64,000 bases of DNA, from contig JBEYHY010000007.1 of NCBI GenBank assembly GCA_040635515.1, positions 282,579 through 346,578 of the forward strand. Reading direction: 5' to 3'. This document shows positions 1 to 15,000 of the stretch, in pieces. The position numbers and the translations under genes were made by a program. Within the stretch, counting starts at the first letter, position 1. Each line of letters begins with the position of its first letter. The notes below the pieces were generated by a model. That model saw only the letters and a list, made by a program, of their open reading frames with translations, did not search any database and was not told the DNA's origin. The DNA comes from Prauserella_A sp040635515 (GTDB lineage: Bacteria; Actinomycetota; Actinomycetes; Mycobacteriales; Pseudonocardiaceae).

Positions 1-3000
1 GTGGGGCGGCTCACTTCGCCGAGGCGAACCAAGGACGGCTCGCCGTTCTCGGGTTTGATCGTCCCGCCGGATGAGCTGGCGCAGGCGCTGGTCGAAAGGG
101 GGGTCAGCGCCAGGGTCGCGGACTATCTCATCAAGCCGATCGAGTTGCCGCTTTACCACAACATCCACAACCATCCGACCGACTATTCGGACAACCGCTA
201 CGTCAATCTCGCGAAGATGCCCGCGTGGCAGCGCGCCATGGGCATGCTCACGGTCGAGTTCGACTCGCCCATCGGTCAACGCGGTAAGGCGGGTGGTAAG
301 GCGTTCTACTACGGCTGGCTCAACGCGGTCAGGGAGATCACCTTCGGCAGGCGGCCGTTGGTGATGAAGGGCAAGTTCACCGATGCCCGCTACTTCGACG
401 CCGCCGACGCGCTCCCGGAAAACCTCGCGTGGCGGCTGGTGCCCGGTATCTCGGGAACCGAGTTCTACCGGCCAGGGGTGGGTGGCTATCTGCGGCTGAT
501 GAAGGTCCTGCACCCCGGGAACGGATTCTTCATCGCCGAGACGACCTTCGCCAAGGAGGGGGTCGCGGAGCAGCTTGGTCCGCAAGCGGCACAGGTGCTC
601 AACTCGGACTGGCTGAACCACGTCGAACGCCTCATGGGAGCCGCTTCGCAGGTCAAGCAGGACCTCATGGACGGAAGGCTCGGCTACTCGGGTCTTCCCG
701 CCGAGCTGCGGCAGCTGTTCCCGCGTGACTGGAGTCCCAGTTCCTTGTCCGAACTGGACTTCTACGACGCGCTCACCAGCAATGTGGGCGCGTTGCGTGA
801 GGCGCTGGTCCGCGCGGGCCGATCCGCGATGTCACGGACTCTGTCCGAGGTGGAGCCGCCGAAGTACAACCCGAATCTGCTCGACATGCTCGACACCATC
901 GTCGAGACGGGGCAGATCCTGTTGCTGCACAACGACATGGGTCTGGCCAGGCTGCAGCCGAACGGCTTGTTCAAGCTAGGCGCTCCTGACGAGCGCAATC
1001 TCCAGCCGGTATTGGCGTTGTTGCAGCAACCCGAGTACGCGAATGCCAACATCGTGTGGGCGCACCTCGGGGTCGGGAACTGGACCGAGCTGACGGTCGA
1101 GCACTTCGAATGGCTTCGCCGTGTGCTCGACACGACCACGATCTCGCTGGATGTGTCGTGGAACGTCATCGAACAGCACCTCAACGCCGACCCTTCGGTA
1201 CGTGAGACGTTCATCCAGTTCGTGCTGGACTATGCCGACCGGCTCATATTCGGCACCGACGCGGTAAACCCGCAACCCAGCGGGCACGCGCTGCGGCATG
1301 TCGTGGACATGCTGCCAATCTTCAAAGAGATCGAGAAACGTCCCGGTGGCAAAGCTGCCCTCCAGAAGTTGTTGCGTGGCAACGTTGTGCGGTTGCGGGA
1401 GAACGCGAAGGAACGAGGCGAGCAGTACGCGTTCAGAGAGATCACGTCCGGGGCATGGGACGAGGCTCTGACCGATCTGGTGCCCTGGCGCAGGGAAAAG
1501 CTGCTGACCTGGGTGGCCGAGCAGCGAGAACGAGGACGTGCTGCGACCAACGCCGCGACGGGCCCCGGAAACTGGAGGACCAACCCGCAGTTCCTGGAAG
1601 GGCTGCGGGTGCACAACGCGGTCGACGCCAGGGTTGTGGATGGCGTGAACACGCTGCCGCTCTATCGCTACGCCCTCGGTGAGGCGGCGCGGGACGCCGT
1701 CAACGAGGTCCGCCGCAGGATCGACGAGCTCGCGGCCCGTTGGAGGGACCGCCACGCGCCCGCCCCCGTCCAGGACACCGGCACCCTGATCGAGACTCCG
1801 ACGACCCTGGCCGCGATCAGGGCCGGTATCAGTGCGAGGGAAGCGCTCGACGCGCTGCCGGAACACGAACGTGAGGCACTGCTTTCCGAGCTGATCTCCA
1901 ATGTGGACGAAGTCGAGCGCCAGCAACTCGCATCGATAGAGGGAGCATCGGACCTTCGCGAGTTCTTCGAGCGTGGGATGGACACGGGCTGGCTTGTCAC
2001 CAGGTTCCTGGCGATGACCGGCCTCACAGCCACAGGGCTGGCGACAGGGCTCACGTTGTTGAACGGGGCGTCGGCGTTCTGGCCACAGTTCGCCAACGCC
2101 GTGGCGTTCGCGACCAGGGGCGGTGCGAACATCCTGCAGACCGTGCACACCCAGCGAATCAGGGTGATGACGGAAGGTCTCGTCGAGCGGGGCCGGTTGT
2201 CGCCCGAGACCGCGCGACAGTTCGCCGCGATGCTGTCGGCACTCGTAGCCTACGACGTCAACCCGGGTGGACTCTTCGACGAGATCGAACAGCGCGTCAA
2301 GGGCGAGATCGACGCTGTAACGGAGCAGTTCTTCCGCGAGTTCGACGCCATCGTCAACCTGCCGTTGCAGGCTGGGCAGCGATCCCAGGACCGGATGTGG
2401 CTCGCGATCAAGGAGTTCTCCCGCTGGCTCGATCACGTGAACCGATCGGTCGGCGCCAACACGGGCTCGGCGAACCGGCTCACCGCGCACGCCGGCACGG
2501 TCGGCAAGGTCTTCAACACCGCTGTCGCGGGCACCTGGATGGTCAACCTCGGTGCTCACCTCGGTGAGGCCATCCTCGCGGGCAGTGGCATGGACATGTG
2601 GGTACCGGCCAGTTACGCGCTGGTCGATCTGCTGTTCGCCGCCTCGACCGTGCCCACGGCCATCGCGGGCTGGGCCGGCTTCGACGCCAGCATGAGAGCC
2701 CGCTACCGGCGGATCCAGCACATTCTCGGGTTCCCGGCCTTGACGGCCGCCAACGCGCTGCTCACGGTCAATTCCGCGATGAACGGCGACTGGCTGATGG
2801 CCGTCTCGGCGGCGACGCTGACCGCCGCGACCGGCTATCTGTCCAAAGTGGGCATCGACGCCGACCTGAACCTCGGACGCGGATCGAGCCGGAAAATCCC
2901 GGCCGCCACCTACGTCACCGGATCTTCCCTCATCGGCGTCGCCATGATGACCGCCAGTGGCAATCCGATCGTGGACATGGCAGGCGCCGGGCTGGCACTG

Positions 3001-6000
3001 TCCGGTCCCGCGCTGATCGCCTTGCGGGGCGCGTGGAACCGGATCCGCAGGCCGCGCTCCACCAGTACCTACGACGGTGTTGTCGACGAGAGCGCCGCCG
3101 AGTCGGTACCGCCGGCCGAGCCCACACGAGGACCGCTGCGCAGCACCGCCGACGCGTGGCGGCGCAGGATTGCCCAGTGGCGGCAGCCAGACGCCGTCTC
3201 CGGGCCGGAGGAACAGCGGGCGGACACACCTGGCTCCGCTCCGGCCACTGTGGACAAGAGCGGCTTCATCCACGCCGGTGGGCCCACCCTGCGGGGCGGG
3301 TCGCTCGGTGCCGCCCGGGGCGTCAGGGATCTCGCCGGTGTGCTGACGGCGGGCGACATCCACCGGCTCGCGAGGCACGATGTCGACCTCGACCGGATCG
3401 CGGAGGCATACGGGCCGGACGGTCTCGGTCGCGAGGGGGTCGTGATCGCTGGTGAGTGGGGTGGCGACACGGCCACGTCACTGAGTGATCGGGCAACGGA
3501 AAAAGCCAACTTCGGTGTACTCGCCGGTGCCAGGGCCGAGGCCGCCTCGCACGCCGTGCCGCTACCCGGCTCCACCGCTGACGGTGCCCGGTTGCTGGGA
3601 CTTTCTGCCTCCGAAGTGGACGATCTACTCGCACGAGCCGGTATCGATCCGGCGACGGCGTCGCTTCCCGAGTACGTCCAGCTGCGCGGCATCGCGGCTG
3701 ACCTGTACGTGCGCGGGCACTACACGAGCGAGAGCAGGGCCGAGTACATCAGAGCGAACCCGGCGTGGTTCACGAACGCGATCAACAGCAGGGTCGTCGA
3801 CAGTGACCCGCTGGCGAGGGTCGCCGGATCGTTCGCCGACCGCTCGGCGGGTCTGCTCGCGGAGATCGCGGCGTTGCAGCCGGGCGAGCGGGAACGCCTG
3901 CAGTCCACGGTGGACGCCATTCTGGACAGTGCGGGTCGCGCCGGGTGGGCGGTCGATCCCGTGCCGGCCCGGGACGTTCTCGTCGCGACCTATTGGGGAG
4001 GTCCCGCGCACGGCGCCTATGTGGCTGGCGCTCCTGCGCCGGGCGACGCGGAGTACCTCCTGTCCGGCGACCTCAACATCGTCGGCAGCGCGCAGCGCGC
4101 GTTCGCTCGCGAGCGCAGTCGCAGGGCCCAGTACCTGCCGGGTTATCCGGGTGCGGGCGCGGCGCAGCGCGCCGTTTACCGAGCGGCGTGGGACGAGGTC
4201 ACCGAACTACCCGAGTGGGAGACTTTCCGGCGCTCGACCGACGACATCACCACCCCCGAGGGTGTTCTCGAAGCCGCCGCGCGTGAGCTGGAGTTGCCGA
4301 TCCTCGTCGTGGACGGCGAAGGACGGACCACGAGCTTCGGCGACGAGTACCGTACCGGGTCGTCAAGTTCGCGCGAATTGTTGTTGCTGCGCAACGGCGA
4401 TCACTTCGTGCCGCTGCTGCGGGCGCAGCCGCTGGTGTGGCGAGGTGATCCGCCACCGTTCGGTGAGCAGCGCCCGCCGCAACCGACCCCCGAACCAGTA
4501 GGACCGCCCTCGCCGCGTGATCCGGCGCCGGAAGAGAACTTGCGGGAAGGCGCCGCGCCTTCCGAGACCCCGCTTGCCGACGCGGCGCGTGAGCAGGTCG
4601 ACGCGTTCTTCGACCCGGAACGCAACAAGGCCATCCCGCACGATGTGCGCGCCGAGCGACAGGCGGGCGGTTGGCGAGTCACTTTCCCCGACGGCCGCGT
4701 CGGCACGCTGCGGGTGAGCATCAACCCCGACGTCCTGCACTGGCAGGCCGACACGAGCGCCACGGCAAATGGGCCGGTCGCCACGGTCGAACTGCAGCGG
4801 GTCATGCCGAGTTCGCTCGTGGCGTGGGCCGCGCTGCGGCAGGCGGTGAACGACCTCGAACCGATCGCGGAGCCCGGCCAGGCACCTTCGGTGCCTGAGG
4901 AAACCACTACTGCTGAGTCCAGCCGAAGGTCGATGCTGGACCGTGTTCGTGAGTACTGGCAGCGGGGTGTCGCCGCGCTGGGCGAGGACACCCAGGACTC
5001 CGGGGAAACCGAACCCACCACCGATGCCGCGCCGACCGATCTCAATGCCGTCATCGACTCGCGGGACGCGTTCACCAATGCTTCCGCAATGGTCGAAGGC
5101 CTCGTGACGTCCGTTGTGGACGATGTCCTCGGTGTCTCCGAGGCGGCGCCGCTGGTGGCTTCGCTCATGGACTCGGTGCGCCGCCCCGATGCCATACTGG
5201 ACGGTTCCGGCCCTGCCGCGAGCATCGTGTGGGACGCGGGCGAGACGCTGCCGCGTATGCGGATTCGCCTCGGCGAGGACGTCACGCTCGCCCACCTCGT
5301 GCAGCGGATCGCGCACGAGGCGGCGCACTGGTGGACCATCACCGACGGCGGGCGGCAGCGGCCCGAGGGATTGTCCGCCCATGTGGCACGCGAACACGAG
5401 GTCCGTGCCGAGCTCATGTCGTGGCTGACCGCGAACTGGCTGCTGGACAAGCAGGGTGAGCACGCGCTTCCCGCCGACATCGTCGAGCTGGCGCGGCGTG
5501 GTCCCGGCGATGTCGCTGCCGACGTTCGCGGTGACTACCCTCTCGACGGCGAGTACGTGCGTGGGCTGACGGAGGCCGACGCCGACACCACGGTCACTTT
5601 CCACTCGGGCAACTCGGCATCGAGCGCTGAGCCGTTGCCTTCGGGACGAACCGTCGAGGAGGTGGGAGCGGGCTTCGAGGACATCGTGCTCGCCAACCGC
5701 ACCGACGATGTTGCCGACGTGACGGTGCTCGATCTGCTGCGGCACGTCGAGCGGGTGAACACCGCGAGGATCGAGTACCAGGACGCCGCAGCGAGGTGGT
5801 TCGCCGCCGTCGACGGCCAGGAGTTCGCCGAGGGTGAGCGCCCGCTCGTTCCCTCCGACACGTCGCTGAACACGGCCGCCGTCGAGCTGAGGCGCCTGCT
5901 CGACGACATCAGCGCCCGGCGCAAGGCCGGCGACAACGTCGAGTACGGGCGGACCGGCTTCGACTACTTGATCGTGACGGCGAAGGCCGAGCTTGGCGAC

Positions 6001-9000
6001 ACCGTCGAAACACTGCGCGGCCTCGATGACGGGGCGATGCACTACGCGGTCGCCGCCGTCGACGAGCTGGCCGAGGGCAACGCCGAGTATGCCGCCGATC
6101 TTCGCGCGCATGCGACCGCGCGCTGGTTGCGCGCCGCCAGCCATGCCGCGGAGCTGGAGCACGCCGTCGTGAGGATCGCCCTCGCCGCACGGTATCCGGC
6201 TACGACGGCACCGGAGTTCGAGGAGAACTCGGGCACCTCCCCGCTCGTCGGTGCGCTCGCGGGTGATCTCGGCAATCTCGGCTCCGCGGTCGCCCAGCTC
6301 GGCCAGCGCGTGGAGAACCTGTGGCGGCTACGTGTCAGGCACCTGGCGAACATTCAGTCGGAGCGCTATCCCCGGGATATCCTCCGCCTTGAGCGCAACG
6401 TTCTCGATGCTTCCACGGCGGGGCTCTACCGCTATGACGCCGACCGGGGTGTCGTCGGACGTGGTACTGATACCGAGAGACTGGCGGAGTCGGCGCGAGA
6501 TCTCGCACGTGACCTGACCACGTTCCTCGGGAGCAACCCGCAGCACGCCGCTCAGCTTCGGCGCGCGGTGGACGTGCTCGGCAACGCGGTACCGCGGGCC
6601 ATCGAGGAGTGGGTCGCGACGATTGCTCGTGTCGACAAGGCCATTCTCGACGGTGAACTCGCCTCGATCCCCGAGTACCGGGAGCGGGCCGAGCGGGCGC
6701 TGCGCGTCGTCGGCGAGTTGATCGGCGAGGCGCGTCGCCCCGACCTGCTGCCGTCCGGCGATGCCGCTTCCGACCTGGCCACCGAGTTCCTGACCGCACA
6801 CGCGGGGCAGAAGGAAGACGGAAACCCGTTCACGATGGGCGATGTGCTGGCGCGGGTCACCGAGCTCAACGCCCTGCGGATCCGGCACCGGCGGGTGGTC
6901 GAGCGGCGGATCACGGCTTCGCGGGACGACCGGCTTGCCGACCGTCGCGCCGAGCGCGAGGTCAGGGAAGCCTTCGAAGGGGAAGTCGCGGCGCTGGATG
7001 CCTGGCTTCGGAAGTCCGCCGCGCTGAAGCCGGAGTCGGAGCGGCTGATCGGCTACGCGCAGCGGATGCTGGCGATGCTGAGGTCCCAGCTCATCGGCCT
7101 CGACAGCGCGAGCGAGCACCTTGCGCATCTCGACGCCGCCGAGGCACAGGCTGCTCTTGCCGATGCGCGCGTCGAGGCCGCCGAGAGCCCCGGGGATGCG
7201 GACACGGCGCGCAACGCGGCGTCGCAGGCTCACAGGATGGCGATCGGCCTGCGCCGGATGATGGTCCTGAACTGGAATAACGCAGCCGCCTACGGCGTCG
7301 AGTTGGAGTTGGCGCTCCGGCAGTTCGGCACGGAAATACTGAACCCGCAACCTTCTCGGCGGCTGGCCGAGGAACCGGTCACGGCTTCGTTGCTCGAGCC
7401 GTTTTCGCCCCGGCTGCGTGCCATCGGTGACGCGGTTGTCGAACTCAGGAAAGCCGTCGTCGACATGCGCATGCGACGACTGGATTTGCGCGGCCTCGAA
7501 CGCACCGTGGTCGAACTGAAGGCCCAGCACGCTCCTCGGGAGTTCGTCGACACCATCGATCATCGCAAGGTTCCGCTGCGGTATCAGCTTGAGCAGCTCA
7601 CCTCGCGCTTGCGCGGGCAGGCTCCTGAGGGCTGGGAAACCGCGTACGCCATCCGCGACATCGAGGCGCTGGCCGCCGACCTGCGGACTTACGCCGACGC
7701 GGAACCACCCTCCTCCGGTGGTGCCGCTGTGTTCGCCGCCGCGGCGCGGCATGTCGACCTGATGAAGCACGCACTCAAGGGCGCGCTGTACGCGGAGTTC
7801 GAAGCCGCCGCGTTGTGGCGGGGCGCGCACGATCCGGATGCGGACATCGCCGGGCTGGTGCGCTTCCGTGACCGGGCGGAGGAGAACTGGGACCAGCTCG
7901 ACCGGTTGTACCGGGCCGCGCACGACCCGGTGGGATCGGCCACCGCGCAGTGGCGAGTGGACGGACCGACCCTTTCCTACCGCGAGGACGGTGCCGACGC
8001 GCTGCTCACCGTCACGCTTGTCGACCGGCATCTGCTGGACGTCGACGGGCCGGAAGGCTGGCAAGCGAAACTGCGATTCGACCCGCAGACCTGGTCCTAC
8101 GCAGGGACGGTCCACGGCGGTATCGGCCATCCGTTGCGAGGCCGGACGTTGCGGCTGGAGACCTTCGGAAACGAGGGGCTCGGCTTCGTCGACGGGCGGG
8201 CACCCGACGTCGCGCTGATCGCCGAGGACGGCAGCCGCCGGACCTTCACCGCGAGCGAGGCGATCCTCCCGCAGGCGGCCGAGACACCGGCCGTCGATCC
8301 CGCACATCGGCTCCCCTCGGGCGCGCTCGTGCGTGACCTGCTCGACGAAACCGGCACCGTCGAACTGGTGGCTGTCGAAGGCGAAGCCAGGGTGGAGATG
8401 GCGGACGTCGTCGCCTTCACGGCGAGGCTCGACGAGCTGGCCGTCGCGATCGACGCCGAAGCCACGCCCGATGGCGGAGCCGGGCTTTCGCGGTTGCGGC
8501 AGGACGTGGATGCGACCACGACTGGTCTGAACCGTCTCTTGTGGACCATTCTCCGTCCGTCCCTGCCGGAACTCGAAAAGTACATCGCACAGGTGGTGCG
8601 CGAGGCGGGCACTGTCCGAGCGGGACTGAGCGGCATGGAGACCCCCGCTGACAGGTCGGCTTTCGCCGAGGCGAAGCGAAAGACGGCCGCGCACCGGATT
8701 CTCCTTGAGCGCGCGGTAAGGCAACTCGCACTCGCGGCGAATGCGACGCCGCTCGTCGAACCGCCGGGCGACGACGTGAGCGTCGCGCCGGAGTTCGAGG
8801 ACGTTCGGGACGAATTCGACTTCCTCGCCGACGTCGTGCTGACCCTGCGAGCAGTTGCGGCTCGACTACGTGGCACTCGGGCCGAGTTGAACGAGTTGCT
8901 GTCGACGGTGGTCGAGTTCGACGCCGATGACGCCGTCGGCGATCTCGATCGGCGGAGGAAACTGGCTTCAGGGGCCGAGATTCGCATCCAGGAACTCGTT

Positions 9001-12000
9001 CGCTGGAAGCAGCATCTGCACGTCGGTGTGACGGAGCTGTCCGCACAGCTCGCCGATAGCGGTGACGCGGGAGCAAGGGCGATCCGGGTTCTGAAACAGC
9101 TCTCGGTTCTGATCTCGAATGCCGTGCTCGCCGAGGAGACCGCCGACAGTATCGTCGCGAACCCACCCGCGGCGGATGCGCTCATCACCGAGCGCGATCT
9201 CGTGCCGTATTACGACTTCGCCGACAAGGCGTGGAACGAAGCGGCGAACGCGTTGGTTCACGCCCGTCATGCGTCCGAGGTGGATCCGCGTCTGCTCGAT
9301 GCGAACACTCGCCAGGCAAGGGAGGCTCAGTTCGACCGGGAAGACCTCCACGAGGGGCTGGTCGCGCCGACCGTCGACAACTTGCTCCAGATCACGGAGG
9401 ACCGCCCGGTCACGGTGGTAGCCGAGGGGACCGACCTCGCCGCCGGTGTGAGTTCGCCGGGCGAGTTCCACCAATCGTCGGCTGTGGTCAGTGAACTGGC
9501 GGTGCTGGCGCTACAGGAAGGCATCGGTGGTGAGCTGGGGACTGGTGCGGCGCAGCTGGCCCCCGCGCTGGTGAGTTCGGTAACGGAAATCGCCTCGGAT
9601 GCCGGTGCGGACACACGGCTGCTGTGGGACGAAGGGGCGGATTCGCCCCGCCTGGAACTGCGATTCGGTCCGCGAGTCACGCTCGCGAACGTCGTGCTGA
9701 GCGTTGCGCGCGAGGCCATGCGTTCGTATGTCGTGGATTCATCCTCGCTCGTGGGCGGGCTTTCCGAGTCCGCCTCGGACGGGACCGAGGCGGTCGCGGA
9801 ACTGGTCGAGGGGCTGACCGCGCGGTGGTTGCGAGACTTGGTCGGTGCTGACCGGTTGCCGCCGGACATCGTCGGCCTGGCCGAGAGAACGGCCGACGAC
9901 GCCGGATTCCGGTCTCCGCAGATGGTGGTCGAGCTGTCGAGACGGCTCATGCCATCGTCGCTCAAATTCTCGTTGTTCGACTTCGCGGTGCTCTCGCGCA
10001 CCTGGAATCTGCTGGCTCGTCAACTGGTGCTGCTGCGAGAGGACTGGCAGATCTGGCATGACCTCGTCATCGGGGGTGACCAGACGGCGGCTGACGCCCA
10101 CCGAACCGAGATCGGCCGACGCCGCGCGTCGGTGGAGCGCGAAGCTCAGGAGTGGATTGCGCAGGTCGACAGGCTTACGACCCGGTTTGGCGACCTCGTG
10201 TCGCAGGAGGCAGAGGGGAGGGCCGACTACGCCCGCGCCGTGGCGGGCCTCCGCAGGCTCGCGGGTCTCGGACGGTCGGTGGTCGAGGCCGAGCTGCGGG
10301 TCAGCGATGCCGCCGAGCACGCCGCAGACCCGGCGATGCTCGATGATCTTCTCCGATCCAGTGCGGCGCCGGGCTTGGCGAAGGTCAGGACCATGCTGTC
10401 GGCGATCTGGCACGGCAGCCCGACCAGCCCCGACTCACCGGCGGGGGCGGCGAATGTGGCGACCGAGGTCCGGCAGCCGTGGGTTCTGGACGAGCTGAAG
10501 CCCTACATCGAGGCGCTGGTGACCAGGGGGGTCGGCGAGGTATTGCCTGCCGATCTCGCCGCGAAGGCCGAGCCGATGGTGGGCACGCTGCTCGACGGTG
10601 CGCGGGTGACCGGGCCGGACGGCCGTGGCCCTGGGGCAGCGCTCGTCTGGGAGCCGCGCGAATCGGTACCGAGACTGGAACTGCGGGTCGGCGAGGACGT
10701 CACGGTCGCCCACCTCGTCATGCGCGTGCTGCACGAGGTGGCGCACTGGGTGATCGCCGATCAGCGGGGCGGGCAGGGGCAGCCCAGGCCGCACGGTCTG
10801 TCACCCGCCGAGGTCTTCGGTGACGAGGTCGCGGCCGAATCGGTCTCCTCGCTGGCGGTCCGCTGGCTCGTCGACCTTCCCGGCGCCGACGACTTGCCCA
10901 TCGACTTCGCACGGCTGGCGTTCAGGGAGCCCGGCCAGACGGTGGCCGAGGTGCGCGGTGTCCACCCTGTCGGCGGCGACTACGTCGAGGGACTGGCCGG
11001 TGCCGACGAGAACACGAGGATCGTCTACCACTCGCAGGATGCGCGAGCGGGCGAGGGACGGCTGCCGTCGCGGCGCACCGTCAACGAGGTCGCCGCCGCT
11101 TTCGACGAGGGTGTACTCGTCGCGGGGAGCAGCACCCGGCGCGAGGTGATGATCGAGGACGTCCTGGCGCACGTCGAGTGGCTGAACATCGCGCGGCTCG
11201 ACCTGAGGGACGAGGTGACCGCCTGGTTCGCCGACACCGAGGGCAAGACAGCCGCCGAACGTCCGGTCGCTCCGGACGGCTCCACTCTCAATCGTGCCAT
11301 CGCCGGACTACGGGATGTGTTGCGCGAGCTGCACAACCAGCGCGAGGCCATGTCTCACCGGACCCAGCAGCTCGGTACCCAGCTCGACTTCATCTTCGCC
11401 GCGTTGACCGACAGCGACGGAGCCGTGCGGCTCATGGTCCAGGCTGCCGACGACCGCGAAGCGGGCAGGACGGACGCCGCGCGGGAGAAGCTGGAACGGG
11501 CCGACCTCGCCTGGGAAATCGCCGCCGCGCATTTCTGGGAGCTGGAGACCACCGTCGTCCAGCTCGGCCTGTTCGCGGAACAACCGGCCACCCCGGCTCC
11601 GGAATTCGGGGAGCGCGCACCCTCGTCGCCGCTGTTGCGGGAAGCCGGGCCTGATACCGCCCCGCTCGACCGCGCCTGGCGCGCGGTCGTCGCGTCGGTG
11701 GAGAAGCTTCGCATCGCGAGGGCCGAGTGGACCGGGAAGGTGGAAGCTCCCGGCTATCTGGCCGAGCACGGCGAAGGAGATCTGCGCAAGCTGTCCGCGC
11801 TTGCCGATGATCTCTACTCCCGGGAGGCCGGAAGCGACACGATCCGGCGCGGTACCAAGGCCGAGGAGCTCGTCGCTCTGGCAAGGCAACGTGCGACGGA
11901 GCTGAACACGCTCGCCTTGGACGAACCCGTTTTCGGCGAGGTGCTGGACCGGGCGGCGCGGATTCTGCGGGACGTGCTGCCCGCCGCCGTCGACGCGTGG

Positions 12001-15000
12001 ATGCGGTCGGTCGCCCTCGCCGACGAGGCCACCGCGAACAGCGAGCGGTCGGACGTCGTTGCCAGGTACCGGGAACTCGCGGAGCGCGGATTTCAGGCCG
12101 TCGGTGAACTTCTCGGCGAGGCACACAGGCCGGACCTGCTGCCCTCCGGTGGGTTCCTTGTCGACTTCGCCGACGAATTCCTCGAACTCGACATCGGCTC
12201 CCCGTATGTCCATATCGGACCAAGGATCGCCGAACCGGTGTTCACCATCGGCGACGTGTTCTCGGCTGTCACCGAACTCAACGCGCTCCGGGTGCGGCAC
12301 CGGCGCGCGGTCGAGGACCACCTCGGCAACACGACGGAAGATCGCAGGCACGGCCGACTCGCGGTCGGCGCCGTCGAGGACGCGATCGAGCGGTTGGTGA
12401 GGGAGCTCGACGCGCGGCTTCGCGCGGCGGCTGCCGCGCGGCCCGAACTGGAATCCCGGATCGGGCACGTGATGAGGATGCTGGTGGCTTTCCGGTCCCA
12501 GCTCATCGATCTCCCCGGCAACGATCCGAATGTCTGGCACGCCCTTGCCGATCCCGAGGGAGCGAGCTTCTTCGCCCACCATGCCGACATGGCCGTGGAA
12601 CGCGGTAACCAGCGGTCGGCGATGTCCGCTCGCCGAAGGGCGGTGGTCAACTGGAACAATGCCGCCGAGATCGGGATGGAACTGGAGCGCGCGGTCCGGC
12701 AACTCGGGATGACCGTCGTCACCGGTCGCAGCCATCCGGAGCCAGGGGACTCCGAGCAGGTCGCGGCTCCGTTGCGGCCTTACCTCGACCGTTTCGGCGC
12801 GCTGGAGCACTTGCAGGCGGGACTCGGCACCACGATCGACACGATGCGGGCGAGCCGGATCCGGCTCCATGCCGCCGGTCGTGCCGTGGTGGACCTGCGT
12901 GCGCAGCACGTGCCGAGGGAGTTCGTCGCCGGGATCGGCAAGGGACAGCGCAATCTCCGCACTGATTTCGCCGCGCACGAGGCCAGGCTGCACTGGAGTC
13001 GCTCGGCCGAAGAGCCCGCCCTCGTCGACCAATTGATTCAGGACGCCGAAGCACTCGCCACCGACCTCGTCGGCGAGGCACGCCGCGACGAAACCTCGCA
13101 GGCCGACAGCGAGGTGCTGACCGGAGCGGCGAAGGACCTCGCCGCAGTGCGGGGCGTGCTGAACGAGGCCATCGCGGCGGAGAGCCGCGCGGATGACCTG
13201 CTGCGCCTTGGCGATCCCGCTGATGTCGCGGAGCTGGTACGTGCCCGTGACGAGGCCGAGCACGCGTGGGTCCGGCTCGCGGCCCTGCTGTCCCCCTTCA
13301 CCGGTCCTGCCGACGCACCCGACACGACGCGCCCTCCCTGGTTCTACCGGCTGGGAGATGACGGTCCCCCGATCGTGGTCACGCCTGCCGATTCCGGTGT
13401 CGCACTGGACGTCGAGCAGCCGGGTTCATGGCATGCCCGGCTGCGGTTCGACGCGCAGGAAACGGCGTACCTCGGCACGGTGAAACCGGCACCCGGCATC
13501 GACTTCGCCGGGGAGCAGGTCAAGCTGATGAGCCGCGAGTCCGGAATCGGCCTGGTGGGTGAGCACGCACCCGCTGAAATGGAGCTGACCGTCGGGCAAG
13601 GCCTTGCCGGTCGGCTCATCGTCGACGACACCCCGCCAGGGGCCGTACCGGTTGTCGACAGGACGTCTCTACTCGCCTCGGGGACACCGGTCGGGGAACT
13701 GCTCGACGAGCACGGCGCCGTCGAGCTGATTTCCGGAGAACAAGGTGCCACCGTCGCCGACGTCATCGCCTACACGGCGCGACTGGACCACCTCGTCCAG
13801 CGGATGGAAGCGGATTCCCCGGCGGAGTCCGCCGAGCAGGTCGCGGAGCAAGCGACGATGCTGGTCAACGAGCTGGGTGAGCTGTTGCTGTCCTCGGTTC
13901 TCGGCGCACGGCCTGAGCTGACTCGGTTCGTCGGAGACGTCATGGCAGCCGCTGACTACATCGTCAACGGCTTGTCCCGCCGTCGGCGGTTCGCCGAAGA
14001 GATCAGGGACAGCGAAGGGGCGGTCCTCGGTGACGACATCGTGCTCGCCAGGCTTGCCACCTGGCTCGACGTCGTCGGCGCCGAGCAGGCGCGAACAAGT
14101 GCCCTCTCCCTTGAACGCGCAGTCCGGCGACTTGCCCTCGTGGCCGCCGATCCGCTGCGCGAACTGCCGGCCGAGCAAGCCGAAGACGCTCAGCACCCCG
14201 CCGGGGTTCGGACGGGCTACAACGCGCTTGACAGCGGTTTGCGGGTGCTGCGGGAGACAGCCAGGACGGTCCGGATCCGGCGAGAAGAGTGGAGGGGAAT
14301 CAGAGACGCCGAATCGAGACTGACCTTTGAGGATACGCTCGGCGAAACGCTGGGCGATGGTGCCCGGAAGGCGGCGCTGGAGAGCCTGCTCAGGCGCGCT
14401 ACTCGCGATCTGGCGAACCGGGTGGGACAGGTGCAGGCCCTCGCGGCCGAGCAGATCGAAACACTGGAGCTGGCCACCGCCGACCACACCACCGCGGAGT
14501 TTGCCAGCGTGATCGGCGCGCTGGACCAGTTCTCGATACTGATCGGCAGTGCGCTGTTCGCCGAGACCGCGATCGACGATCTCATGGCGAGGCACGGGCA
14601 CCACGATGTCGTGTGGTACTCGGACATCGCGGAAAGGGCATGGCGCGAAGCCGAGGTGGCGCTGGTACACGCGCGCAACCAGGATCTTGTCGACCCGGTG
14701 ACGCTGGACGGCCAGACCGCCGCGGCGTTGGCAGCGCAGCGAGTGAGGGAACGGAGGCGAAGGGCGCCTGAGACCGGTCTCGATGTCGCCCCGGCTACCC
14801 CGGCCGCTTCGGTCGCCGATCCCGGCCCGGCTCCTGCCATCGACCTCGCCCGCGTGGTCGACTCGGAGGAAAGCTTCGCCGACGTCTCGCAGGTCGTCGG
14901 TGCGCTCGCGACGCTCGGACTCGACCAGGTCGTGGGTGGTGACCTGGCGGCGCGGGGTGCGGATCTGGTGCCCGTGTTGTTGCGGTCGGCCTCCGAGCTG

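Noticed and set aside
1..3. GTG at the first base as the true start of the giant gene
   Set aside because: No upstream sequence or ribosome binding site can be seen, there is no signal peptide, and the frame is simply open to the edge. The match to a start codon is probably chance.
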